Assembly: GCF_000577895.1 (NCBI RefSeq) | Contig: NZ_HG917868.1 | Span: 1,116,001-1,180,000 of the forward strand | DNA length: 64,000 bases | Origin: Clostridium bornimense | GTDB lineage: Bacteria > Bacillota > Clostridia > Clostridiales > Clostridiaceae | Direction of reading: 5' to 3' | In this document: positions 53,119 through 64,000 of the stretch, in pieces | Position numbering within the stretch: the first letter of the stretch is position 1 | Layout of the letters: every line of letters starts with the position of its first letter | Notes under the pieces: generated by a model | Database searches by the model: none | Told to the model about the DNA's origin: nothing | The model's input: only the letters and a program-made list of their open reading frames with translations | Translations under genes and position numbers: made by a program

Positions 53119-53253
53119 ATGGTGAATAGCAAAACAGATTATACAACTTCAGATCCATCATCTAAGAAGTATGGTAAGAAAGTGAAAGATAAAGGAAATG
53201 AAAAAACAATTTATGGTTCATATGAGCCATCTACACGTACAGATTTTAAATAA
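53119..53253 (+). CDS. 44-aa basic, Ser/Thr-rich protein
   Basis: Short gene with GAGGTGA 5 nt before its ATG. The product opens MVNSKTDYTTSDPSSKKYGK, with no hydrophobic segment and a tail of the form YGSYEPSTRTDFK. It is very polar and rich in Lys, Ser, Thr and Tyr, like small acid-soluble or clostridial spore peptides in composition, but no family was recognised. It lies 85 nt behind the MerR-methyltransferase gene and ends before a strong terminator. Confidence 0.6.
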   Translation: MVNSKTDYTTSDPSSKKYGKKVKDKGNEKTIYGSYEPSTRTDFK

Positions 53254-53261
53254 ATTTGCAA

Positions 53262-53305
53262 TTGAAATGAGCTGTTGTGCAATAGTGTACAATAGCTCAT
53301 TTCAA
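53262..53305. terminator. Bidirectional terminator between the 44-aa gene and greA
   Basis: 17-bp stem TTGAAATGAGCTGTTGT (53262-53278) with 53289-53305 and one G-T pair, between convergent genes. Confidence 0.85.
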
Positions 53306-53310
53306 TATAT

Positions 53311-53775
53311 TTAAAATATTTCGAGGATTTCTACAAAATAGTTATTACTTGGTGCTTCAACTTCAACAATATCTCCAACAGTTTTACCAAGTAAAGCTTT
53401 ACCTAAGCCAGACTCGATACTTATATGCATATTTTCTGGATCTAAATCCATAGTAGTTACTAAAGTAACAATTTCTTCATCATTTGTATCAACAAACTTA
53501 ATTTTAGCTTTACTATTAAGATTTAAGACAGAATTATCGCTATCAGTTTCATCGATAATAATAGCTGTTGATATCATTGTCATTAAATATTGTATCCTGT
53601 TATCATTGGCTCTATAATTTGCACAAGCTTCTTTATATTCTGCATTTTCAGAACGGTCACCATGAGCAGCAGCAATAAGTTTTTCCTTAGCTATTTCAGC
53701 TCTTTTAACAGTCATTCTATAATCTAATTCTTCTTGTAATTTTTTTATATTCTCTTTAGTGAGCTTATTATTCAT
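53311..53775 (-). CDS. greA: Transcription elongation factor GreA
   Basis: A 154-aa protein with the GreA layout: an N-terminal antiparallel coiled coil carrying the acidic tip residues (GDRSENAEYKEA near residues 39-50) that reach into the RNA polymerase channel, and a C-terminal FKBP-like domain (SGLGKALLGKTVGDIVEVEAP). It rescues backtracked polymerase by stimulating RNA cleavage. Length is typical. Upstream AGGTTT spacing before the ATG gives a GGGGAGG ribosome site. Clostridia often have more than one Gre-like gene, so this could be a paralogue. Confidence 0.92.
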   Translation of the reverse strand: MNNKLTKENIKKLQEELDYRMTVKRAEIAKEKLIAAAHGDRSENAEYKEACANYRANDNRIQYLMTMISTAIIIDETDSDNSVLNLNSKAKIKFVDTNDEEIVTLVTTMDLDPENMHISIESGLGKALLGKTVGDIVEVEAPSNNYFVEILEIF

Positions 53776-53940
53776 AAAAAATTAAACCTCCCCGATATTA
53801 TTATGTAAATATTATATAACATATAAGGGGATATAAAAAATATACAGATATAGTTTTATTATATTGTTTAGAAATTAGTGATAAGGTATAATTATTTATA
53901 TGTAATTAATTTGAAAATGCAAAATGAAGGGAGAATACTA

Positions 53941-55164
53941 ATGGATAGAAATGATTTTTCCCATTTAGAAGATCAGATTAGGGCTACGGTAGAAAATGCT
54001 GCAAGATATGTAGAGTTCGCTAAAGTAAGGGTAAATAATACAGCAGAAGATACTCTAAACGAAGTGATATCAAAATTTAAGAATACATCTGATTATTTTG
54101 AGAGAAAAGTTCAAGAAAATATTTCTCAATATAATTATTCTAAGAATAGAAATGATGCTATAAGGGTAAAGGATAATGTTACTAATATGTATATAGCAAA
54201 AAAGCCAGCAGGTAGAGTTTCAGGAATAGTTCTTAATGTAATTGGAACTATAGGAACTATAGGATTTGCTATACCATTAGTGATATGTTCTATAATTAAG
54301 ATATCAAGTGAATATGCATTAGTAGGTATGAATATAGCAATATATATATTAGCATTATTTTTTATACTTAGTATTTCTTTATCTTATAAGGGAGCTAGTT
54401 TAAGAAATAGGGTAAAACGATTTAGAAAATACGTGAGATGTCTTTCAGGAAGAAATTATTGTAGGATAGATGAATTAGCCAGCTCTGTTGCTAAGAATAA
54501 TAGTTTTGTAATTAAAGATTTAAAAAAAATGATAAGATTAGATATGTTTAGGGAAGGTCATATTGACGATGAAAAGAGTTACTTTATGTTAAGTAATAAA
54601 GTTTATGAAGAATATCTTAATTCAAAAGAATCTTATAAAAGAAGAAAAGCAGAAGAGGAAAATAAAGATAAAAACGTTGATAAAGATGATGACAGTGAGA
54701 AAAGTGATATTGAATTGATAAGTGAAATGAGAGAAAAGTATATTTCTGAAATAAAGTATGCTAATGATGTTATCGAAGAAAAAGAAATCTCTATGAAACT
54801 AGATAGGCTTGAAAGAATTGTAGATGAAATTTTTAAGCAAGTAGAAAAAAATCCAGAAAAATTATCTGAAGTTAGAAAATTTACAAATCACTATCTACCA
54901 ATGACTTTAAAGTTGGTTAATTCTTATAAAGAGTTAAATAATCAATACATTGAAGGAGATAATGTAAAGAAAGCTAAAATAGAAATAGAAAAAAGTATAG
55001 ATTTAATAAATGGTGCTTTTGCCAATTTATTAGATGATTTGTTTGAGGATGTTGTTTTAGATATATCTTCGGATATTGAAGTATTAAAGACATTATTTAC
55101 TCAAGAAGGATTGACAGAAGATGATTTTATAAAAGATGATAATGACAATAATGGAGGAATGTAG
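53941..55164 (+). CDS. xpaC: XpaC-family membrane-associated protein
   Basis: A 407-aa protein with an N-terminal helical region, two adjacent membrane helices (about 95-120 and 128-150) and a long charged coiled-coil C-terminal half. The GASLRNRVKRFRKYVRCL and LDMFREGHID segments match the XpaC family (named after 5-bromo-4-chloroindolyl phosphate hydrolysis; function unclear). It is joined to telA with no gap: its stop ends at 55164 and the next ATG is 55165, the pairing usual in Firmicutes. The ATG at 53941 follows GAAGGGAGA; the longer frame lacks a site. Confidence 0.85.
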   Translation: MDRNDFSHLEDQIRATVENAARYVEFAKVRVNNTAEDTLNEVISKFKNTSDYFERKVQENISQYNYSKNRNDAIRVKDNVTNMYIAKKPAGRVSGIVLNVIGTIGTIGFAIPLVICSIIKISSEYALVGMNIAIYILALFFILSISLSYKGASLRNRVKRFRKYVRCLSGRNYCRIDELASSVAKNNSFVIKDLKKMIRLDMFREGHIDDEKSYFMLSNKVYEEYLNSKESYKRRKAEEENKDKNVDKDDDSEKSDIELISEMREKYISEIKYANDVIEEKEISMKLDRLERIVDEIFKQVEKNPEKLSEVRKFTNHYLPMTLKLVNSYKELNNQYIEGDNVKKAKIEIEKSIDLINGAFANLLDDLFEDVVLDISSDIEVLKTLFTQEGLTEDDFIKDDNDNNGGM

Positions 55165-56307
55165 ATGAGTAATAACTTTGATGAAGAAATAAATATCACC
55201 CCAAGTTTATCTTTTGATGCTGTTGAAGAAATTAATGAAGTAAAAAAGCTTCAGGAAGAAAAGCCAAAGGAAGCTAATGAAGAAGAGATATTAACTGTTG
55301 AGGAAAAGAAAATGGTGGATGATTTTGTTGAAAAGATTGATTTAACAAACTCTAATTCTATTTTGCAGTATGGTGTAGGAGCTCAAAAGAAGATAGCTGA
55401 TTTTTCAGAAACAGCACTAAATAATGTTAAAACTAAAGATTTAGGTGCTATTGGTGAAATGCTTTCAAATGTAGTAGTAGAACTTAAGAATTTTGAAAAT
55501 ACAGAAGAAAAGAAAGGTTTTCTAGGTATATTTAAAAAACCAGCGCAAAAATTTGAAGATATGAAGGTTAAATATACAAAGGTTGAAGGTAATATAAATA
55601 ATATATGTACAGCTCTTGAGAAACATCAGATACAGCTATTAAAAGATATATCGATGTTAGATAAAATGTATGAAATAAATAAAGTATATTTTAAAGAATT
55701 AACTATGTATATTTTAGCTGGTAAAAAGAAGCTCGATAGGGTAAGAAATGAGGATTTGGCAAAACTTGCAGAGAAGGCTAGATTAAGTGGGCGTACAGAA
55801 GATGCTCAGGAAACTAATGATCTTGCAGCTTTATGTGACAGATTTGAAAAGAAAATTCATGATTTAGAATTAACAAAAATGATTTCACTTCAGATGGCTC
55901 CACAAATTCGTTTAATTCAAAATAATGATACTTTAATGTCTGAGAAAATACAATCTACTATTGTAAATACGATACCTCTTTGGAAAAGCCAAATAGTTTT
56001 AGCACTAGGTGTAGAGCATTCAGCTAATGCTGTTAAAGTGCAAAATGAAGTCACTAATATGACTAATGAACTTTTAAGAAAAAATGCAGAAACATTAAAA
56101 ATGTCAACAATAGAAACAGCAAAGGCTTCTGAACGAGGCATTGTTGATATAGAAACTTTACGTCAAACTAATGAATCATTAATTTCTACTCTTGATGAAG
56201 TTATGCGTATACAAGCTGAAGGCCGTGAAAAGCGTAAAGCAGCAGAAGAAGAGTTGCATAATATCGAAGAACAATTAAAAAGTAAATTGTTAACATTAAG
56301 AAAATAA
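55165..56307 (+). CDS. telA: TelA-family toxic anion resistance protein
   Basis: A 380-aa soluble, almost all-helical coiled-coil protein. The regions FLGIFKKPAQKFEDMKVKY and LAKLAEKARLSGRTEDAQET, then QMAPQIRLIQNND, follow the TelA family linked to tellurite and toxic-anion resistance and to stress responses. TelA works with XpaC-type or Ter proteins by an unknown mechanism. Ribosome site GGAGGA is in the last codons of xpaC, so the pair is translationally coupled. A terminator follows. Confidence 0.88.
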   Translation: MSNNFDEEINITPSLSFDAVEEINEVKKLQEEKPKEANEEEILTVEEKKMVDDFVEKIDLTNSNSILQYGVGAQKKIADFSETALNNVKTKDLGAIGEMLSNVVVELKNFENTEEKKGFLGIFKKPAQKFEDMKVKYTKVEGNINNICTALEKHQIQLLKDISMLDKMYEINKVYFKELTMYILAGKKKLDRVRNEDLAKLAEKARLSGRTEDAQETNDLAALCDRFEKKIHDLELTKMISLQMAPQIRLIQNNDTLMSEKIQSTIVNTIPLWKSQIVLALGVEHSANAVKVQNEVTNMTNELLRKNAETLKMSTIETAKASERGIVDIETLRQTNESLISTLDEVMRIQAEGREKRKAAEEELHNIEEQLKSKLLTLRK

Positions 56308-56338
56308 GTCCCTCTAAGGAGGTGACTTATTTTTTTTA
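56306..56338 (+). terminator. Terminator after telA
   Basis: AAGTC and CCTC pair with GAGG and GACTT (one bulge), TAAG loop, followed by ATTTTTTTT. Confidence 0.8.
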
Positions 56339-56425
56339 TTAATTAATCAGTATTCTATTGCATAATATAATATTATTTACAAATACTATTTGGAAAAGTT
56401 ACTAAAAAGGATAGGTGATATTTAT

Positions 56426-56710
56426 ATGAATAATAATATGTTTAGTGATGGGTTAAAAAATATACTTTTAGTTGGAATCGGTGCTATGGCAACTACTACA
56501 GAGAAGTGTAAAGAGATCATTGATGAGCTTGTAAAAAAGGGAGAAGTTACTGTAGAGCAAGGGAAAGTTTTAAATGAAGAATTAAAAAGAAGTATCAAAG
56601 AGAAGAAAAATGAAATATCTGATGAAAAAATTTCTGAAGTGTTAAGTGAAATAAAAAAGATGAGTCCTGAAGAAGTAGAAAAACTAAAAAATAAATTAAA
56701 TTCTATATAA
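56426..56710 (+). CDS. Phasin-like small helical protein
   Basis: A 94-aa protein: a short hydrophobic N-terminal helix (FSDGLKNILLVGIGAMATT) followed by charged helices (EKCKEIIDELVKKGEVTVEQG). This matches the PhaF/phasin-like accessory proteins that often precede UbiB-type kinase genes in clostridia. The role is not established. The ATG at 56426 follows AGGTGAT. It lies 16 nt before the kinase gene, so the two form an operon. Confidence 0.75.
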   Translation: MNNNMFSDGLKNILLVGIGAMATTTEKCKEIIDELVKKGEVTVEQGKVLNEELKRSIKEKKNEISDEKISEVLSEIKKMSPEEVEKLKNKLNSI

Positions 56711-56726
56711 TTAAGAAGCTGATAAA

Positions 56727-58292
56727 ATGAAGAATAATAAGAAGCGTCTAAAAGAGATAATATCAGTATTAAAAAAATACAAAATAACAAAAGGAATTAC
56801 TCCGGAAAAATGTAGAAAGATAGTTGAAGAATTAGGACCAACTTTTATTAAGATAGGTCAAATAATGTCCATGAGAACAGATATACTACCACAAGATTAC
56901 TGTGAGGAACTAAAAAAATTACAGTCAAATGTTGCACCTATGAATTACGATACAGTAAAAAGTATAATAGAAGAAACTTATGATATGCCTATTGATATGA
57001 TTTTTAAAAAGTTTGATCCTATACCAATAGGCTCGGCTTCTATTGCTCAAGTTCATAAGGCTATATTAAAAGATGGAAGATTAGTAGTGGCGAAGATACA
57101 AAGAAAAGATATTTATGAGAGTATGTATAGAGATATTAACTTATTAAAAAAAGCTCTTTCAATGACAAATTTATCTAAATTAATGGGTAATGTTATAGAT
57201 TTTAATATGGTCTTGGATGAGATGTGGGAAGTAGCATTACAAGAAATGGATTTTCTTATTGAAGCTAGTAATATGGAAAAATTCAAAAGAAATAATAAGG
57301 ATATACTGTATGTAAGTTGTCCGTATATAGAAAAAGAATATACAAACTCTAAAATATTGGTTATGGAATATATTGATGGTATAAGGATAGATAATATAGA
57401 ACATCTAAAAGAAGAGGGATATGATTTATCAGAAATAGGGATTAAGCTAGCAAACAATTATATAAAGCAATTATTAGAAGACGGATTTTTTCATGCTGAT
57501 CCTCATCCGGGGAATATATGGATAAGAGGTAGGAAAATTTACTGGATTGATTTAGGGATGGTAGGAACATTATCTACTTATGATAAAGAAATGTTAATGA
57601 AGGTTGTTGAAGCTTTTGTTGAAAAAGATATTAATAAAATAAAATCAGTATTATTAATAATAGGTAGGCCTAAGAGTGGTGTTAATGAAGAAAAATTATA
57701 CAATGACTTGGAGAGTATAGTAAATAAATATAGTAATATGCCTATGAGAGAAATAAATTTAACAGTAATTTTAGAAGAATTTATGGCTATAGCTAAGGAA
57801 CATAGCATCACTATGCCAAAAGGAATTTCTCTGTTTACTAGAGGATTATTAACAATACAGGGTGTTATGGCAATGCTAAGTCCTGATATTGACTTGATTG
57901 AGATATTAACTAATTTTCTAAATAATAATTTTATAAAATCTATAGATGTAAAAAAAGAAATTTTATCTATAGGTAAGGAAATATTATATTCTAGTAAGAA
58001 ATCTATTTCTATTGTCAGTGAACTTTCAAATTTAATTAATATGACTATTAAAGGACAAAGTAAGATAAATTTAAAAATTATAAGGTTGGAGGAATCACTG
58101 AATTACATTGATAAGATGGTAAATAAAATAATAGTAGCTGTGATTACTGCAGGGTTGCTTATTGGATCTAGCTTAATTTGTACTACGAATATGAAAATAA
58201 AGATATTTGATATACCACTACTTGGATTTTTAGGGTTTCTCGTAGCGCTTATATTAGGTGGAATACTTATTGTAGATATTGTTAAAAAGTAA
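56727..58292 (+). CDS. UbiB/AarF (ABC1/ADCK) family atypical kinase
   Basis: A 521-aa protein kinase-like protein. Family motifs: the inhibitory KxGQ (K42-I-G-Q45) in FIKIGQIMSMR, the ATP-side GSASIAQVHKA, the lysine of VAKIQR, catalytic DGFFHADPHPGNIWI and the metal-site IDLGMVG. Two C-terminal membrane helices (about 465-490 and 495-515) tether it. UbiB proteins support quinone or isoprenoid-lipid biology; this anaerobe shows no quinone genes here, so the target may be another polyprenyl lipid. Weak ribosome site (AAGAAGCTG). A terminator follows. Confidence 0.9.
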   Translation: MKNNKKRLKEIISVLKKYKITKGITPEKCRKIVEELGPTFIKIGQIMSMRTDILPQDYCEELKKLQSNVAPMNYDTVKSIIEETYDMPIDMIFKKFDPIPIGSASIAQVHKAILKDGRLVVAKIQRKDIYESMYRDINLLKKALSMTNLSKLMGNVIDFNMVLDEMWEVALQEMDFLIEASNMEKFKRNNKDILYVSCPYIEKEYTNSKILVMEYIDGIRIDNIEHLKEEGYDLSEIGIKLANNYIKQLLEDGFFHADPHPGNIWIRGRKIYWIDLGMVGTLSTYDKEMLMKVVEAFVEKDINKIKSVLLIIGRPKSGVNEEKLYNDLESIVNKYSNMPMREINLTVILEEFMAIAKEHSITMPKGISLFTRGLLTIQGVMAMLSPDIDLIEILTNFLNNNFIKSIDVKKEILSIGKEILYSSKKSISIVSELSNLINMTIKGQSKINLKIIRLEESLNYIDKMVNKIIVAVITAGLLIGSSLICTTNMKIKIFDIPLLGFLGFLVALILGGILIVDIVKK

Positions 58293-58294
58293 AG

Positions 58295-58330
58295 TCATTA
58301 TAATATTATTACTATATTATAATGATTTTT
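58295..58330 (+). terminator. Terminator after the UbiB-kinase gene
   Basis: 12-bp stem TCATTATAATAT (58295-58306) / ATATTATAATGA (58313-58324), 6-nt loop, followed by TTTTTTA. Confidence 0.8.
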
Positions 58331-58398
58331 TATTATATTTAGCTAATGTATAGATAAGCATCGCGAATTTACATTAATGTTTTCAAATTCTTTAAACC

Positions 58399-58427
58399 TT
58401 GACATTGAATTTACAATGAATTATTAT
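58399..58427 (+). promoter_or_regulatory. Promoter of the beta-glucoside operon
   Basis: Consensus TTGACA (58399-58404), 17-bp spacer, TATTAT (58422-58427). It leaves a leader of about 140 nt. The leader contains ATATCTAC (58473-58480) complementary to GTAGATAT (58525-58532), the latter followed by CTTTTATTT, which might act as an attenuator, but no RAT antiterminator site was identified. Confidence 0.7.
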
Positions 58428-58573
58428 TTCTCTATAATAATAATTATTGTTTGATAATTGCTATTAGAAAGAATATCTACAGTATATATTTAATAATACT
58501 ATAAGGTAGTTATAATTTTGCTAAGTAGATATCTTTTATTTAGTTGTGGCAGTAGATAAATTAGGAGGAGAAA

Positions 58574-61365
<2,792 letters not shown>

Positions 61366-61374
61366 TTATAAAAG

Positions 61375-61424
61375 AAGAGTATGGAACATATGGAGATACT
61401 ATATTGTTTTATACTCTTTTTTAT
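61375..61424 (+). terminator. Terminator after the beta-glucoside operon
   Basis: AAGAGTAT (61375-61382) pairs with ATACTCTT (61411-61418) followed by a T-run; the loop is long (28 nt). Confidence 0.7.
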
Positions 61425-61430
61425 ATGGTT

Positions 61431-61443
61431 TTTAAAACGTTTA
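61431..61443 (+). promoter_or_regulatory. cre-like catabolite-response element
   Basis: TTTAAAACGTTTA matches 12 of 13 positions of the WTGAAARCGYTTW consensus bound by CcpA. It lies about 118 nt before the sulfotransferase ATG and just after the beta-glucoside operon terminator, so it would concern the sulfotransferase transcript. A single match in AT-rich DNA is weak evidence. Confidence 0.35.
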
Positions 61444-61560
61444 CGTGAAGAATACTTGAGTTTAATGTGAAGATAAAATGTAATTTTTACATAACCTATT
61501 ATTTATTATAAATCTCTATGATAGAATCTGTAATGTAAAAAGAATTGGGGGGATGATATT

Positions 61561-63210
61561 ATGAAAAGTAAATGGATAAAGTTGTCTATAATAAGTTTGA
61601 TATTTATATTTTTGTCGATAGGTATAATACTTATCGATAGAAATTACTTACTTACGAGGCAGAATAGTTCATCTAATAAAAAAATAACAAAGAATATTGA
61701 GTTTTTTAATAATGGGGAGATATATTATGTTGATAAAGACGAAGATACTTCTATATTTACAGCTAAATATCAAAATACTATATCACAAAAGATTCAAGAT
61801 TTATTAAAAGATAATGAGTATAATATGGAAAATCCACTTATTATTAATAATCCATATGGAACTAATACTTTGTCATTAAATATATATTTTGAAGAAGAAA
61901 GAAAGATAGATGTGAAATATACAATAACCGCTGAGGGAACTAAAGATTTCTCAAAATCTTTAAAATATAATGATAATAATGAATATCAGATTATTGGATT
62001 AGTTCCAGGGAAAACTAATAATGTTCTTATAAATTATTATGAAGATGGTAATGAAGTTGGGAGAAAAGAATTTAATATTATAGTACCAGAATTAGAACAT
62101 GATATTGATGCAGAATTTACTTTTGAGGATGGAGAAAGTAATGAAGAAATTACTGATGGATTATTTGCTTTATTAGGTCACGATAAGTCTTTTAGTTCAA
62201 ATATATACTTATATGATAATGATGGCATAATAAGGTCAGAGTTAGTATTAGATGATTATAGAGGTGATAGAATAATATTTAAAGATGATAAAATGATTTA
62301 TTCTAATAGCACTAATAGTATAATAGCTGTAAACAACTTAGGAAAGATTGAAGATTTTTATTCTTTAGGTAATTATGAAATGCATCATGATTATGTCTAC
62401 GATGAGGTAAATAATAAATTATTAATTTTAGCTAATAAATTAGGAAGTGAAACAATAGAAGATGTAGTGATTTCACTTGATTTAGCAACAGGTGATGCAA
62501 AAGAAGTATTAGATATGAGAGATTTATTAGGTGATATGTATGAAAAAGCAGTAATGCCGAAATCTGGTAAAAACACTTATGGTGGTGATGAGCTAGATTG
62601 GATTCATTTAAATAGTCTTCAAGTTATAGATGGAAAAGATATAATTGTAAGTGCAAGAGAGTTAAGTACTATAATAAGAGTTAATAATATATATAATGAT
62701 CCTGAATTGAAATATTTAATTGCTGATGAATCTGTTTATAAAGAAACAGAATATGAAGAGTATCTTTATAATAAGATAGGAGATTTTACAGCCAATGCAG
62801 GTCAACATACAATAACTTATATTAAAGATGATAATTTAGAAGATGGTAAGTACTATATTTATATGTTTAATAATAATTACAAAGGAGCATCAACAAGACC
62901 AGATTTTGATTGGAGTAATTATGTAGGCTGCGGTACTTATTCTGAAGGTGATAAATCTATGTATTATAAGTATTTAGTAGATGAAAATGAGGGTACCTAT
63001 GAATTAGTAGATTCATTTGATGTTGATTATTCAAGTATTGTAAGTAGTGTTGAAATATTACAGGATAATTATATTGTAAGTTCAGGAATGTCTCATAGTT
63101 ATGCAGAGTATGATAGTGAGAAAAATTTAATAAGGAAATATAAGTATAATTCTAAAAAATACGCGTATAGAGTATTTAAATATACCTTTGATAATTTTTG
63201 GTTTGAATAA
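61561..63210 (+). CDS. Aryl-sulfate sulfotransferase (AssT-like)
   Basis: A 549-aa membrane-anchored or exported enzyme. N-terminal membrane segment (about 5-27), an N-terminal beta domain (about 40-180), then a beta-propeller with HHDYVYDEVNNKLLIL, the conserved LDWIHLNSLQVI, and NAGQHTITYI, patterns of the arylsulfotransferase family in which His residues carry the sulfo group. Such enzymes move sulfate from one phenolic to another without PAPS, for example on host or gut aromatic sulfates. No DsbA/DsbB partner genes are next to it, though they accompany the proteobacterial enzyme. GGGGGGATGA precedes the ATG. Confidence 0.85.
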   Translation: MKSKWIKLSIISLIFIFLSIGIILIDRNYLLTRQNSSSNKKITKNIEFFNNGEIYYVDKDEDTSIFTAKYQNTISQKIQDLLKDNEYNMENPLIINNPYGTNTLSLNIYFEEERKIDVKYTITAEGTKDFSKSLKYNDNNEYQIIGLVPGKTNNVLINYYEDGNEVGRKEFNIIVPELEHDIDAEFTFEDGESNEEITDGLFALLGHDKSFSSNIYLYDNDGIIRSELVLDDYRGDRIIFKDDKMIYSNSTNSIIAVNNLGKIEDFYSLGNYEMHHDYVYDEVNNKLLILANKLGSETIEDVVISLDLATGDAKEVLDMRDLLGDMYEKAVMPKSGKNTYGGDELDWIHLNSLQVIDGKDIIVSARELSTIIRVNNIYNDPELKYLIADESVYKETEYEEYLYNKIGDFTANAGQHTITYIKDDNLEDGKYYIYMFNNNYKGASTRPDFDWSNYVGCGTYSEGDKSMYYKYLVDENEGTYELVDSFDVDYSSIVSSVEILQDNYIVSSGMSHSYAEYDSEKNLIRKYKYNSKKYAYRVFKYTFDNFWFE

Positions 63211-63290
63211 AAACATCTATTGATTCTTAAATATGTTATTATATAATTACTGTAAAACAGTAATTATAATTAGATATTTAAGGGGCGAGT

Positions 63291-63698
63291 ATGGATTTTA
63301 GAAATAAAGAAAAGCATATGATAATTATATTGATGGTAGTAGCTATTTTTTTAGTAGATGGAAAATGTTTAATAAAAAAATTTATTGGTGTTCCATGCCC
63401 TAGCTGTGGATTAACAAGAGCAATTGTAGCTGCACTTAATTTAAATTTTTATAAAAGTTTTTCTTATCATCCTTTATTTTGGTTTATTCCTATTGTAATA
63501 ATAATCATTATTTATGGAAAAAGGCCTTTATTTGGAAATAAAAAATATGAGATAGTCTTTTATATTAGTACAATTATGATTATATTAGTAGTTTATATTG
63601 TAAGAATGGTAATGTTATTTCCTAATACAGTTCCAATGGATTATGATAAGTCTTCGTACGTGTGGAAGATAGTAACTTTTTTTAAGAATATTATATAG
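63291..63698 (+). CDS. DUF2752 family membrane protein
   Basis: A 135-aa protein with three to four membrane helices. The CPSCGLTRA motif (about residues 36-44) after a short first helix is the DUF2752 signature; the CPxCGxTR stretch may bind metal. Function unknown. AGGGGCGAG precedes the ATG. The next gene starts 30 nt downstream and may share the transcript. Confidence 0.85.
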   Translation: MDFRNKEKHMIIILMVVAIFLVDGKCLIKKFIGVPCPSCGLTRAIVAALNLNFYKSFSYHPLFWFIPIVIIIIIYGKRPLFGNKKYEIVFYISTIMIILVVYIVRMVMLFPNTVPMDYDKSSYVWKIVTFFKNII

Positions 63699-63728
63699 AT
63701 AATTTTATAATGTATGAGGTGAAATATT

Positions 63729-64000
63729 TTGAAAAGTATATTTTCTTACAATACTAGTATAGGAAAAGTTAATGTAGTTGAAGAGGATGGATTTTTAACA
63801 TATGTTTCTATATCAGAGAATTTTGTTATTGAAGATGCGACTATTAAAGAAACAACTTTAATTAAAGAGACAATAGGACAAATAAATGATTTCTTAGCTG
63901 GAAGAAGAAGAGAATTTGACCTTCCATTGTTACCAAAGGGAACAGAATTTCAGAAAAAAGTTTGGAGGGAACTTCAAAATATACCGTATGGTACAACATG
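63729..64000 (+). CDS. ogt: O6-methylguanine-DNA methyltransferase, N-terminal part (3' truncated)
   Basis: The window ends inside this gene. The 90 visible residues follow the Ogt/Ada C-terminal pattern: an N-terminal alpha/beta region then LPLLPKGTEFQKKVWRELQ and IPYGTT, which immediately precede the DNA-binding helix in this family. The catalytic PCHRV motif lies beyond the edge. Start is TTG with GAGGTGA 6 nt upstream. It removes O6-alkyl groups from guanine by suicide transfer to its Cys. Confidence 0.85.
   Translation, partial: MKSIFSYNTSIGKVNVVEEDGFLTYVSISENFVIEDATIKETTLIKETIGQINDFLAGRRREFDLPLLPKGTEFQKKVWRELQNIPYGTT

Noticed and set aside
58430-58573. RAT/LicT antiterminator or riboswitch in the beta-glucoside leader
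   Set aside because: Only an 8-bp complementarity was found; no conserved RAT sequence or riboswitch core could be recognised.

Overview
The window is AT-rich (roughly 70% A+T) DNA from a low-GC Gram-positive anaerobe. The content fits Clostridium sensu stricto: strong AGGAGG-type ribosome sites, frequent TTG and GTG starts, an AgrC/AgrA-type two-component pair, pyruvate carboxylase, DUF3793 and DUF503 proteins, secreted lectin-bearing enzymes and a sortase-anchored fibro-slime protein. The species cannot be named from this sequence alone. No rRNA, tRNA, CRISPR array, prophage or transposase was recognised. Genes on both strands are separated by many hairpin terminators, several of which belong to repeated families.

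Layout. 1-4.5 kb: the 3' end of dipeptidase pepV, a 45-aa membrane peptide, and a 1227-aa protein made only of X2 and cohesin modules with no signal peptide. 4.6-6.7 kb: minus-strand AgrC-like kinase and LytTR regulator. 7.3-11.7 kb: a DUF368 (PopT-type) undecaprenyl-phosphate transporter, a DUF3793 protein, and a CoA-disulfide reductase/cystine symporter pair. 12-21 kb: cyclopropane synthase, BaiN-like flavoprotein, MecA-type penicillin-binding protein, an unrecognised coiled-coil protein, a patatin and an NlpC/P60 hydrolase. 21-34 kb: ComEC-like metallohydrolase, DUF2809/DUF5662/DUF503 proteins, a pectate lyase between two ricin-type lectin regions, an XPD-family helicase with a nuclease-like N-terminus, a methyltransferase, an L,D-transpeptidase, a flavodoxin-like protein and the fibro-slime surface protein. 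34-36.6 kb: a secreted barnase with its barstar, an aromatic-acid exporter-like protein and an HELSH membrane protein.

36.8-44.3 kb is the most distinctive block: a free-standing condensation-domain protein, an acyl/amino-acid adenylating ligase, a carrier protein, an ABC ATPase and a 1172-aa FtsX-like permease with a long coiled coil, all co-directional and tightly packed. It looks like a compact assembly-and-export system for a small acylated or peptidyl product that cannot be predicted here.

44.4-64 kb: PH-domain protein, proline-rich unknown, AI-2E family permease, two coupled tiny ORFs, pyruvate carboxylase, YjbQ, a MerR-methyltransferase fusion behind a textbook 19-bp-spacer MerR promoter, greA, an XpaC-TelA pair, a phasin-like/UbiB-kinase pair, a beta-glucoside PTS with 6-phospho-beta-glucosidase, an aryl-sulfate sulfotransferase, a DUF2752 protein, and the 5' part of an O6-methylguanine methyltransferase.

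Working themes are cell-envelope construction and remodelling, secreted or surface-displayed polysaccharide-directed proteins, thiol chemistry, and one candidate specialised-metabolite locus. Functional calls rest on reading motifs and family resemblance by eye; no database search was run.
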